Assembly: GCF_958298935.1 (NCBI RefSeq)
Contig: NC_084921.1
Location: forward strand, 34,164,001 to 34,228,000
Length of the DNA: 64,000 nucleotides
Direction of reading: 5' to 3'
Origin: Phragmites australis
Lineage: Eukaryota > Streptophyta > Magnoliopsida > Poales > Poaceae
The position numbers and the translations under genes are program-made. Below are positions 45,524 through 55,523 of the stretch, in pieces. The notes under the pieces were generated by a model that ran no database searches, was not told where the DNA came from, and was given only the letters and a program-made list of their open reading frames with translations. How positions within the stretch are numbered: position 1 is the stretch's first letter; each line of letters begins with the position of its first letter.

Positions 45524-45530
45524 TATATAA
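45524..45530 (+). promoter_or_regulatory. Possible TATA box of the hAT transposase gene
   Basis: tatataa, about 120 bp before the start codon at 45649, following a pyrimidine/purine-rich leader. Confidence 0.5.
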
Positions 45531-45648
45531 TCTATGTTTTCGTTACTCGTTTCGTCACCAAGTCACCGGCTCATTTGTTCACGATCTTCACAGTCCACAG
45601 TTTCACACTAGCAAGTAGCAACACCATCAAATCCTCACACACCAAAAT

Positions 45649-47871
45649 ATGCTCCCTAGTGGTAGAACTGGTAGGAAAAAAAGAGTAATAAGGAGCTATG
45701 TGCGCAACAGCTCTCCAAGTCCTGGTTCGTCCATGCCCGAGGTTCCTGATCCACGTCGTCTGTCCCCAAGCATGGGAGACTATGGGATGGACGACTGTCA
45801 TATGGACGGTGTGGACGGCTACGAGGAGGAGGAGCCACACGAAGGCGAAGGCTATTCCATACCGGAGGAAGCAACAAACAACTACCCCGTTGCAGAGACG
45901 GTGATGACCAATGATACTGCTGGGCCATCTACTCCGCAGACGGGGGGAGCAGAATGTTGGAAGCATTTCACTAAGAATAAAGAAATGTGCAATGGTAAGT
46001 TGGTTGTAGTGTCTGCAACTTGTAATTATTGCAAAAAAGAATATTCTGCAGGCTCACGTGGTGGTACGGGGCATCTAAACCGTCATTATCCGGTATGCTT
46101 GAAAAAGTTTGCCATGCGAGAACAAGGCGGAAAAGTGCAAACTCAACTGAACATCTCTGCAGATGGCTCTGTAAGTACATGGGTTTATGATCCTCAAATA
46201 GCTCGCGACGAAATTGCTAGGCATATAGTTACGGAAAATCTACCCATTAGGATGGGCGAAAGTGCTAGCTTTGAAAGAATGATACAAAAAGCATTTTGTC
46301 CACAGTACAGTAATGTGTCTAGGAAAACCACCACGAGAGATATAATGAGAAGGTACCAAGAAAAAATGGATTTTCTAAAACAAAGTTTTCGGGCCGTAAG
46401 CTTTTCTGTTGCCTTGACATCAGACATTTGGACGTCTTCACACCAAAGGACATGCTACCTTAGTGTTGTTGCCCATTACATAGACAACGAGTACAAGCTA
46501 AACAAAAGGGTCATAGGATTCAAGGTTATTGATGAGTCGCACACTGGAGAGGCTATAGCCGCACTCATTCTAGAGGTTATCAAAGAATATGGGATAGAAA
46601 ATAGGATTGTTTCTATTACATTGGATAACGCATCGGCGAACACATCGGCCATAAGGACACTGGAACCATATATGCAGAGCTACATTGGTGGATATGTCCT
46701 CCATCAAAGATGTATATGCCACATCATCAACCTCATGGTACAGGCAGGTATGTCGCAGGTAAGTCAATATGTAAACAATATCTGTAGTGCTATTCGCTTT
46801 ATTTTGATCTCCCCATTGGCATACAGCAAATTTAAGGAGTACTGCAAGATTAACGGTCTGAAACCAAGAAAATTCGGCCTAGACATGAAAGTCCGTTGGA
46901 ATTCAACATACACTATGCTAAAACAGGTGAAAGGGTACGAGACCATTTTCAGCAATTTTATCAATGCTCAAGGTATAGGCATATTGCTTACTAACACGGA
47001 TTGGGAAGTTGCTACAAGTTTACGTCATCTCTTAAAACCATTCTATAATGCATCAACACAATTGTCTAGTATTTACTACCCTACATCTCCTCTAGTTCTT
47101 GAATGGCTTATGAAAATTGTTGACACGTTTAATGAACATAGTACAGAAGAAATGCTAGTCCCTATTGTTAATGCAATGAAGGAAAAATACTTAAAATATT
47201 TCGATGCTATTCCACACTTATATTGTTTTGCTCTCGTCTTTGATCCACGTAAGAAGTTGGAGAAATTAGATCTTGCTTTCCGTTTTATTGGCGATGCACT
47301 TGATCTTGATTACTCAGCTGCTTACTCACATGTTAAATCTGAGATATTTCGAGTTTTTGGTATGTACCAGAAGAAGTTTGGTCAACCTCACCCGAGGTCT
47401 GAACCAGCACAAAATGAGAAAAGAAAAACTACGGCGGCTAATATGTGGAAGAAGGTGAAGGGCAAGGACTCTTCTTCCTCAACTCAGCCAGCTAAGTCAT
47501 CCTGGAACCCCAGCGCAAAGCTCAACCACTACTTCGAGTTGGATCATGTCTCTCATGATCCACTACTTCAGGATGATGACCAGATCGACCTCCTTGGATG
47601 GTGGAAAGACAACGAACGTCAATTTCCTGTGCTATCCCAATTCGCACGAGATGTTCTTCTTGTGCCAGTATCATCTGTATCTTCAGAATCAACATTCAGC
47701 ACAGCGGGAAGAATAATCGAAGAACGAAGGTCGTCTCTTACACCCGAGATGGTCGAGGCACTCACTTGCCTCAAGGACTGGGAGGCCGCAGAAACTCGAC
47801 AGCAGCACCAACTAGAGGACCCAGAGATCGCGAATGCCATGGCCGATCTTGAGCTCGAAGACGAGGATTAA
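45649..47871 (+). CDS. hAT transposase (Ac-like), intact ORF of 740 codons
   Basis: Cuts and pastes the element by a DDE/RNase H-like mechanism in the nucleus. Start ATG 45649 is the first Met of the frame. A basic patch KKRVIRSYVR lies at residue 8. A BED zinc finger spans about residues 102-153 (CNYCKKEYSAG, then HLNRHYPVC). The catalytic core has the first Asp in LTSDIWTS (residue 259) and the second in ITLDNASAN (residue 326), then CHIINLMVQAG. A DUF4413-like segment has MKVRWNSTYTML. The C-terminal dimerisation domain, residues 645-716, has FPVLSQFARDVLLVPVSSVS and SESTFSTAGRIIEERRSSL. Length and domain order are normal for the superfamily, and no stop or frameshift was seen. It matches the RICESLEEPER/Ac-like group, but TIRs and TSD show this copy is a transposon gene. 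Confidence 0.94.
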   Translation: MLPSGRTGRKKRVIRSYVRNSSPSPGSSMPEVPDPRRLSPSMGDYGMDDCHMDGVDGYEEEEPHEGEGYSIPEEATNNYPVAETVMTNDTAGPSTPQTGGAECWKHFTKNKEMCNGKLVVVSATCNYCKKEYSAGSRGGTGHLNRHYPVCLKKFAMREQGGKVQTQLNISADGSVSTWVYDPQIARDEIARHIVTENLPIRMGESASFERMIQKAFCPQYSNVSRKTTTRDIMRRYQEKMDFLKQSFRAVSFSVALTSDIWTSSHQRTCYLSVVAHYIDNEYKLNKRVIGFKVIDESHTGEAIAALILEVIKEYGIENRIVSITLDNASANTSAIRTLEPYMQSYIGGYVLHQRCICHIINLMVQAGMSQVSQYVNNICSAIRFILISPLAYSKFKEYCKINGLKPRKFGLDMKVRWNSTYTMLKQVKGYETIFSNFINAQGIGILLTNTDWEVATSLRHLLKPFYNASTQLSSIYYPTSPLVLEWLMKIVDTFNEHSTEEMLVPIVNAMKEKYLKYFDAIPHLYCFALVFDPRKKLEKLDLAFRFIGDALDLDYSAAYSHVKSEIFRVFGMYQKKFGQPHPRSEPAQNEKRKTTAANMWKKVKGKDSSSSTQPAKSSWNPSAKLNHYFELDHVSHDPLLQDDDQIDLLGWWKDNERQFPVLSQFARDVLLVPVSSVSSESTFSTAGRIIEERRSSLTPEMVEALTCLKDWEAAETRQQHQLEDPEIANAMADLELEDED

Positions 47872-47996
47872 TTATCTTTGTAATAGTATGCGGTACTCTT
47901 TTCCTTATCGGGGAAAACTCCATACTGGGGTGTAAGGTTTTTAACGAGGCCGTGTACTAGCATGTATTTGCAATTAATAAAATTCATGTTCCCCAG

Positions 47997-48803
47997 TTGC
48001 ATTTTTCTTCTTCTATAATTAAGAAAGTTAATATGTGTAACGTTTGGATGACGCCGAGCTTTGCCGGCGAAAAGCATTGGTGCGTCTGGCCCACGCTTTG
48101 GCGCGGCTGGCAAGGCCAAAATGTGGGTGGCGAAAAGCTTTGGCGCGGGCGCGCCGCGCGCGGCTGGTCTGCGTCGCGTGTCGCGTCTACTAGTCTCTTC
48201 CACTTCTCTCTCTCCACATCCATCTCGCGCTCCAAATTTCCCCGAACTCCATCCCGCTCTGTCGCCTTTTCCACACGCGCCGAGGAGACGAAACAAGAAT
48301 CAGCCGCCGCCGCGCCCGAGGTGGTCGTGACGGAGGCGAAGAAGAAGGCGGACGAGCCCGCACCGGCGGAGGAGAAGAAGGCGGACGAGCCCGAGCCGGC
48401 GGAGGAGAAGACCGTGGAGGTGGAGGAGAAGGCTGTGGAGGCGGAGAAGAAGGCCGATGACGATTCAGAGGAGGAGGAGAAGGCGGACGAGGCCGAGGAG
48501 CCAGTCGCGGCGGACGAGGTGGCCGTGACCGACGGGACCGGGTCGTTCAAGGAGGAGAGTAACCTGGTGTCCGAGCTCCCTGACCCGGAGCGCATGGAGC
48601 TCGCGCAGTACAAAGAGCTCATCGCCACCGCGCTCGCCAACGGGAAGTTCGACTTGCCCCCACCTCCAACCCCACCGGCTCAGCCCGCCGCGGCGCCTTC
48701 GACGGAGGAGACAAAGCCGGAGGAGCCAGCTAAGGAGGAGGCGAAGGACGAGGCATCGGGCCTGGCGCCACGCTGTGCTGCTCCTCTCCGGCGCGATCGT
48801 TAG
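47997..48803 (+). pseudogene. Captured patellin-like 5' gene fragment inside the hAT element
   Basis: From about 48280 the frame reads AEETKQESAAAAPEVVVTEA, a Glu/Lys/Ala-rich stretch, then GSFKEESNLVSELPDPERME and YKELIATALANGKFDLPPP. This is the N-terminal region of plant patellins, SEC14-type lipid-binding proteins of membrane traffic. The CRAL-TRIO and GOLD domains are absent. The expected start codon before AEET is lost (acgcgcc instead of atggcc), and the open frame now begins upstream at 47997 within leader-like sequence. After EASG the reading turns into unrelated sequence and stops at 48803. It lies on the same strand as the transposase and 126 bp beyond its stop, so it could be transcribed. 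This resembles transduplication of host gene pieces by transposons. Confidence 0.75.
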
Positions 48804-48879
48804 GCTCCGCAGTGCGTCGTAGGAGCGCCACCGCCGGACCGCACTCGGCTGTTGCAGCTGCTGGGACGTGGAGCTCGGG

Positions 48880-49050
48880 TCATGCCCGTGCTTGGCCCGG
48901 CCCGAAGCGACCCGCCGTTCCATTGTGCCGTGCCGAACCTCACGGGCGAAGAGTCGTGCCGGGCCGGCACGGCACGACGTGCTGATCGTGCCGGGAAAGC
49001 GCGGCCCGACGTGGCCCGAGGCACGACCGGGCCGTGCCGGGCCGGCCCGG
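48880..49050. repeat. hAT right subterminal repeats
   Basis: cggcacggcac, gccgtgcc and ccgggccg units up to the right TIR. Confidence 0.82.
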
Positions 49051-49075
49051 CCCAAGTCCCACCTCTAGGTATGAT

Positions 49076-49454
49076 CAAAGGCCGCGGAGACGACACGGCC
49101 TTATATTTTTAATACACTGAGAGTTACGCTGCAGCTGCAACTGCAGCATGGAAGGTTGATTAGACCATCTCTAATGAATTTCTCTTCAATGTTCCAACAG
49201 TTTTTCTTCATAGTTTCTTTCACGAAGAGATTTTCAAGGTCATTTTCTTCACGAATGGATTCCCAAAGTCATTCCCTTCACTATAGGATTCTCTCCTTCT
49301 CTTCGCGAATCTCTTTCAAATATAAGCTATTGAAGATGAGAAAAAATAAAAAAATAAAAACGAAGAATAGAATCAGGAAGGAAACCAAATGAATGGAAAA
49401 TGGTTGGAGAATTATGGCGGCGAAGAACTATAGGTAAGTTTGCATGCATAGTGC
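49076..49454. other. Spacer between hAT and CACTA elements, no gene seen
   Basis: AT-rich, with tcttcacgaa-like repeats (49215-49305). No recognised element. Confidence 0.4.
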
Positions 49455-51410
49455 CACTACTACAAAAACTATTTTTAGAGGAGGATTGTAACCTATTTTC
49501 ACAAGCGTTTAGTGCACCCGTCTGTGATCGCAAAATAGACCACCTGTGAAAATCCATTGTAACTTGTTTTTACAAGCGTTTAGTTCACCCGCCTGTGATC
49601 GCAAAATAGACCACCTGTGGAAATCCATTTCCATAGGCGGTTCACTTAAGGAACCGTCTGTGAAAATAGGACTCCACAGGCGGTTCCTTAAGTGAACCGT
49701 CTATGATAATCGGTCCTTGAATCAACGTTTTTTATCCCAAAAAAAACAAAAAAAATTACCCAAGGAACCCCCGCGGCCGCGCCGTTACTAGTCACAAGCC
49801 ATGCTATATTTTCACATTATTTTCAGTCTTTGTGTTCCATGGGAATCGAACCCACGACCTTCCTCACCTCTACCATCACGCGCAAACTCCCTTACCACCT
49901 CACCTATCAAGTACCTGTGATTGAAACGAGAAGTTTTATCCTTTTAACTATTTATGTATTTTCACAAGCGGTTCCTTAAGTGATCACCTATGACAATTGG
50001 TCCGCCTCTGAACCGTCTTTGGTAAAACTGGCATAACTTTTGTATACGGACTCCGATTTAGACATTTTTTAACTCTACGGATATCAACAAGAAAAGTTGC
50101 ATCCATTTCTCCCCACCTTTGTTGGTTCGATGAATTTTTCGAGGCCAAAAACGGCTTGAAAGATTGAAGTCTTCCCTCCAGAAGCTTCTGTACTATTTTT
50201 AAAACATGTGTTTGTGTCCATAGCTGTCACTCCTTACATCAAATTTGAGCAAAAATTTAGACTCATTCCTATTCTAGTATTGCTGAGGTGAGAAAAATAA
50301 GAGAAAAATAAAATTAAAATAAAAAATATTTGTGACCGTGCTGATATTTGATCTGCTATTGATATTATTACTTGTACTTCTGTAAGCTAAATCTTGTTGT
50401 TGATAGTAGAGATCTTTAATCTTCTTCTTTTTTTATCTTACTAGAGATGTTGAAGTTAGTAGTTTTTTTTTTCTTCTCTAAGTTTACTTGCATTAATATA
50501 ATTTATCGTAATAATAGCATATGTGTGATTAAAATTTATGTGTGAAATGTCAACTGAATATTTGGGTATCTAAATGATTTTAAATAAAAACGTTTTTAAG
50601 TACAAAGTTGTAGATCTCATCGAGGACTACAATTTTCATATAAATTTTGTTCTCATCCAAGTTCGTATGAAAAAATTATGAATTTTTTAAGATAAGCTAT
50701 AATACATTACCACATGTGGTTCCTTACGTGAACCAACTGTGGAAATAGAGGATCATTTTTAGATTATAAAAAAATCATAACTTTTCATATAAACTGGGAT
50801 GGAGATAAATTTTATATGAAAATTGTAGCTCTCGACGAGATCTTCAACTTTGTAGTTGAAATATTTTTTATTTGAAGTAATTTAGACGTCTAAATAATTA
50901 TTTGAACTATTAGACTAATTATTTGGATATCTAAATGACTTCAAATAAAAAAGTTTCAACTACAAAGTTGTAAATCTTATTGAGGGCTACAATTTTCATA
51001 TAAAGTTTAGTCCCATCTGAATTTGTATGAAAAGATTATAAATCTTTTAAAATTTGTTATCATCTATTTTCAGAGACGTTTCTTATGCGAACCGCCTCTG
51101 AAAATACTCCTCTATTTTTATAGGCGTTTCACATGATGAACCGTTTGTAGTTATCAATCAATTTTCAGATGCGATTTACATAAGAAATCGCATATAAAGA
51201 TAAGCATTTCCTCGAGCGATTTTTTATGTAAATCGCATCTGAAACTTGTACGATTTTTAAGTACGATTCAGTTAAAAAACCGTTTATAGAAATAATCTTT
51301 ACATAGGTGCTTTTTCGGTCAATGACTCTAAAAATCATACAAACGGTTTACAATATGATCCACTTGTAAAAAGATATCGTGTGTATCTCGAAAAATCGTT
51401 TTTTATAGTG
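49455..51410. mobile_element. Non-autonomous CACTA element, 1.96 kb
   Basis: Starts CACTACTACAAAAACTATTTT at 49455 and ends cgttttttatagtg at 51410, inverted with mismatches. Flanked by tgc at 49452-49454 and 51411-51413. The first and last few hundred bases hold inverted units of the type cacaggcggttccttaagtg / aaccgtctgtgaaaat. The middle is AT-rich without transposase reading. It must rely on another CACTA family for movement. Confidence 0.82.
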
Positions 51411-51413
51411 TGC

Positions 51414-51670
51414 GTGTTCCCACGCAATATTGCATGCCATACGGATGTCGCGATCATTGGGCGCATCACGCATGTATGGGCCACGCTGATCGGTGGTACT
51501 GCATTCGATCCCAGGGTTTCGTTGCTCTTGTTATCATGTTTCTTTTAACTTGGTCTATTTTCTCTTCGAAGCTGGAGAAAAGGAACCTTCAAATTGCAGC
51601 CCTTGGGCATGAAACATTTCGGTCCTAAATGGGCTGAATTGAATCAAAGACCCAATCAAAACGTCAGCCG
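51414..51670. other. Spacer, no gene seen
   Basis: Unique-looking sequence between the CACTA element and the MULE; only a short open frame without recognisable domain. Confidence 0.4.
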
Positions 51671-52567
51671 CGAATTTTTTTTTAACCTATTTAATACAAA
51701 TATTTTAATAAAAACACGTGGGGATCTAAATTTTCAGGAACTGACCTCTTTTGCCACGCCAAGCAGCCTGGCGTGACCGAGGTGCCCCGCTGGCAGTCGG
51801 CCAGCCCCATGCCACGCGGCGTGCCGACGTGGCAGACATGTGTCGCACCAGGGGGGCTGGCGCGACTCCAGTCGCGCCACCTGGTTTGGCATGACAGAGC
51901 GCCATACAGGCGGGCGCTCGGGGCCGTCTGTCCCCACCTGTGTCGCGCCAAGGGGGCTGGCGTGACTCCCTGGCGCTCGGGGCCATCTGTCCCCACCTGT
52001 GTCGCGCCAAGGGGGCTGGCGCGACCGGAGTCACGCCACCCCCTTTGGCGCGACACAGGTGCATACAGGCCGCGCACTAGCCCTTCTCTCCTGCACCGAG
52101 GCCTTTCTTCCTCAGCCAACCGCGAGCAGGAGCTCCTCCAACGTCGTCGGCGCCCTCCTCCACTCTATTCTCCATCGATTTCGGGCCCGATTCGAAGGGG
52201 ATTTGAGGGGAAAGAGTCCTAGGAAGGTATCTCCTCCCTATCTCCTCTAATCGCTCCAAGTATTTTTGGTTATTTCGGTTTGTATTGTTAGTTTTTGGTC
52301 AGTTAGGGTTTAGACTTTGATTTTGTTGATCTATGAAATTTGTACGTTTTGGTCTAGATCGGAGGTCATATATCGTGCTATGTATGTATAGTAACACATA
52401 TGTATCGTGTAAAATTTGTTGCATGCAATTGTTTAAGCGTAGGAAATTGAAATATATATAGCTATACTTAATGTATATGAGCAATGCATGTTTTTGTGCG
52501 TATACTAGCGGTTTTGCATTGTAGAGGTGAATTTTAGTCGAATTGAAACGTATAATGTGTAGGTTTT
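51671..52567 (+). repeat. MULE left terminal inverted repeat
   Basis: Contains GTCACGCCA-type motifs (51755-52070), a 62-bp tandem duplication (ccatctgtccccacctgtg and variant) missing from the right arm, then a leader ending in tcctaggaag|gtatct, a splice donor at 52227. The intron then runs to tttgtgtag just before the transposase ATG at 52626. Confidence 0.85.
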
Positions 52568-52625
52568 TCATGTGCTATAGCGATGATACTTGTGTACACG
52601 TGTAATATTTGGATGGTTTGTGTAG

Positions 52626-55415
52626 ATGGAACGGATTGTGCGTATGTTTTATGGTGGCACGGTTAGTACAAATGGGGAGTTCGATAAGATGAGGGAGGAA
52701 GTGTTGAAATTTGGGAACCCTCCTTGCTTCGATGAAATTGTTGCTCGGGTTAGGGCAATTTTGATTGTTGATGCGGATGTAAGTAATGTAACCGTACGGG
52801 GAAGGTTTGATGCCGACAGGGGTGGTAGGGCTCACTATGTTGTTATGGAGTTGGCGTTAGAAATTGATTGGAAGTTGTACAAGGAATGTGTGAATGGTCC
52901 TCAAGTTTGTTGCGCGGAGTTAGTAGTTGATGTCGGTGTCGGAGGAAGCTCGATTCCATCAGTTCAGGATGTGCTGGGCAGTAGTAGCCAGGAAGTGGAG
53001 CCTATTGAGCATTTGACCCAGGAAACTCCATGTATTGTCACAAAGGTTGCCGGTGCCGCCGAAGTCACAGATGTTACAGTTGCAGAGTTAACTCGGAGGT
53101 ACATGTCGGTGGTTCCAATAAATTTGATCTGGCTGTTGTATGTAATGACTTCGACGATGGTTATTTTGAGGATGAGGAGGCTCAAGGAAATGTTGAGGAA
53201 ACTGAAGTATTTTCCTTGGACAGTGAGGATGAAGTCGAAGATGATGAGGCAGAAGAAGTGGAACATGTGTCTGGTGTTAGGCAACGACATGGGGGTGTTG
53301 AGGTGGGAGGAGAAACGGGAGAGGATAAGGAGGCAGCTTGGTGGGAAGGAATTTACACGGAGCAGGAGATAAGGACACTCAAGGCGGTACATGTGGATGT
53401 GCCCGAGGTGCCAGGCTACGAGGACATTTCATTGACCAAGAATGCTCTTTGTGATAACGGCTTAATGTTGATAGAGAAGGAACAAGACAGTGAGAAGGAG
53501 TTGATTAAGAAGGGGATGTTATTTGATAGTCTTGATGAGGTGAAGTTCTGGTTCAGGGACTACTCAGTTCGGCACCACAGGCCGTACAACGTGGTTCATT
53601 CTTATGCGAAGGAGAGGTACACTTTAAAATGCAAGAAAGGTTGTGGATGGGGTGTATGGGTCCGTCGTATCCCAGGTGACAGCAGACGATGGAAGGTCAT
53701 AAATGTGAAACAACCTCACACTTGCGAGTCTGCGAGGCCGAAACAAGTGCACTCTCAGTGCACAGCGAGGTACCTTGGTCGGCGCATCCCCCCAATCGTT
53801 TGGGCGGATCCGGACATGACCGTGGCCTCTCTAATTGAGTCTATAGTTGGGTTTACAAATTACCGCGTATTGTACAGCAAGGCATGGAGAGCGAAGCAAC
53901 ATGCCATGGCATTACTATGGGGAGATTGGAAGGAGGCATACGCGAGGGTCCCTAAGATATTGGATGCAATTTCACATTTGAACCCCGGGATGAAGTGGTT
54001 CATTTCAACTGGTGGCATGATGGGCAGCGATGGCGGTGTCATTAAGCCGGTCATGCAAGCGTGTGTTTTGGTGCTTTCATCAATGCGTGGAGGCCTTCAA
54101 GCATTGTCAGCCCGTGGTTAGTGTCGATGCCACTTTCTTGACAAGAAAGTACAAGGGTGCACTGATGATTGCTGTTGGCATCGATGCAAAGGATCAGTTG
54201 ATCCCCCTAGCATTTGCGCTGACGGAGGGAGAGCGGAACAATAGTTGGTCTTGGTTTTTGTTCCTGGTTCGCCGTCACGTAATTGGCGCGGGGCGCCAAG
54301 TCTGTATGATATCGGATCAGCACCAGGGTCTCCTTAATGCAGCAAGGGAACAAATGGAAGGTTACCCTCCTCTCGTGCATCGGTGGTGCATGCGTCATTT
54401 TGCTGCGAACATTTGGAGAAGACAGAAGAGCAAGGAGGTACTTAAGAAACTGAAGATACTTTGCAAAGTTAAAGAGGAGAGACAGTTCGACAAGAAGCTC
54501 GTAGAATTGGAGAAGATATTGAACGAGCCTGCGACAGAGTGGTTGAAGAGCGAAATGGCTAATAAGTCCAAATGGGCGTTAGCGTATATTGCGGGTGGCT
54601 GTAGGTATGGAACCACGACCACAAATATCTCGGAGGTATTCAACAACGTCCTCAAAGGCATCCGTGCAATGCTGGTTTCTGCCATCGTTGAGTACACCTT
54701 TCACAAATGCAACTACTATTTTGTCGATCGGTGGAAGAAAGCACGTTCAGGTATTGATGCTGGTGAGGTGTGGGGAAAAGCTATCGCTAAGCACCTCACG
54801 AAGCAGGGGGAAATATCTATTACACAGGAGGCTCAGCTCTTTGATCTAAGGAGCTATGTTTACAGCGTGAGATACGTTTTTCGGACCTGCATGGGGGGTG
54901 AGGGCTCCGGTGGCAGAATCTATAGAGTAGACTTAACTACAGCTCAGTGCACGTGCAGGACCCCGCAATTGCTGCATATCCCATGCTCTCATGTTATCAC
55001 AGCATGCCGTATGAGAATAGTGGACCGTACATGTCCTGACTACTTGACCCCAGTGTACTCTAAAAGGATGGCTCTAAAGACTTGGGAGTCCACCTTCGAG
55101 CCTTTACTTGATGCTTCACAGTGGCCTGATTACAATGGCGACGAATATGTGCCCGATTGTGGTCTACTGAAACAAAAGGTAGGGAGGAGGAAGAGGAAAC
55201 GTTTCCGGAATGAGATGGATGATACCAGTAAAGGTTACGGTGAAGACATGTATGGAGTTAGTGACTTTGATGAGGCACCTATTAAAATTCATTTCTCTAT
55301 ATGCCACCGGTTCAGGCACAGGATGGAACAACACAAGGAGGGCCCGAAGAATAAGCCAAATTGTAGGAAAAAGGGGAATTCTGGTAGCGGGGAAGTAAAT
55401 CGCAGAATGCTAGAG
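52626..55415 (+). pseudogene. MURA-type MULE transposase with two frame changes
   Basis: Start ATG 52626 follows an acceptor-like tttgtgtag. N-terminal segment FDEIVARVRAILIVDADVSN. A frame change near 53085-53100 leads into an acidic linker. The MuDR-type N-terminal zinc domain (GMLFDSLDEVKFWFRDYSVR, LKCKKGCGWGVWVRR, PHTC) follows at 53515-53730. A one-base change near 54057 (extra A in atgcaagcgtgtg) switches to the catalytic frame: first Asp in VVSVDATFLTRKYKG (54115), second in CMISDQHQGLL (54305), HRWCMRHFAANIW, then a SWIM zinc finger CTCRTPQLLHIPCSH (54950). All core motifs remain readable. The frame ends at a splice donor at 55416. Without the two single-base changes the gene would be open. 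Confidence 0.87.
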
Positions 55416-55523
55416 GTGAACTATTCACTATCATTTATTTGTTCTATTTTTAAAGTTTTATGTGCTGTAAATTATATTTTTTTCGTAATCTAATGACCCT
55501 CTCACTACTTACATTGCAAGGCG

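Larger units (their letters stand above)
44625..49067 (+). mobile_element. hAT transposon, apparently complete, carrying a captured patellin fragment
   Basis: Left end TAGAGCTGGGACTTGGGCC at 44625 and right end ggcccaagtcccacctcta at 49067 are inverted with one mismatch over 22 bp. A perfect 8-bp target duplication ggtatgat flanks the element (44617-44624 and 49068-49075), the hAT signature. Dense ggcacggc / gccgtgcc subterminal repeats lie inside both ends. The element holds one long transposase ORF and, downstream of it, host-derived sequence resembling the first exon of a patellin gene. TIRs, TSD and an open transposase together suggest a young, potentially autonomous copy. Confidence 0.94.

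Noticed and set aside
48465..49055. Leu/Arg-rich minus-strand ORFs opposite the patellin fragment
   Set aside because: Antisense shadows of a GC-rich Glu/Lys stretch and of the subterminal repeats.
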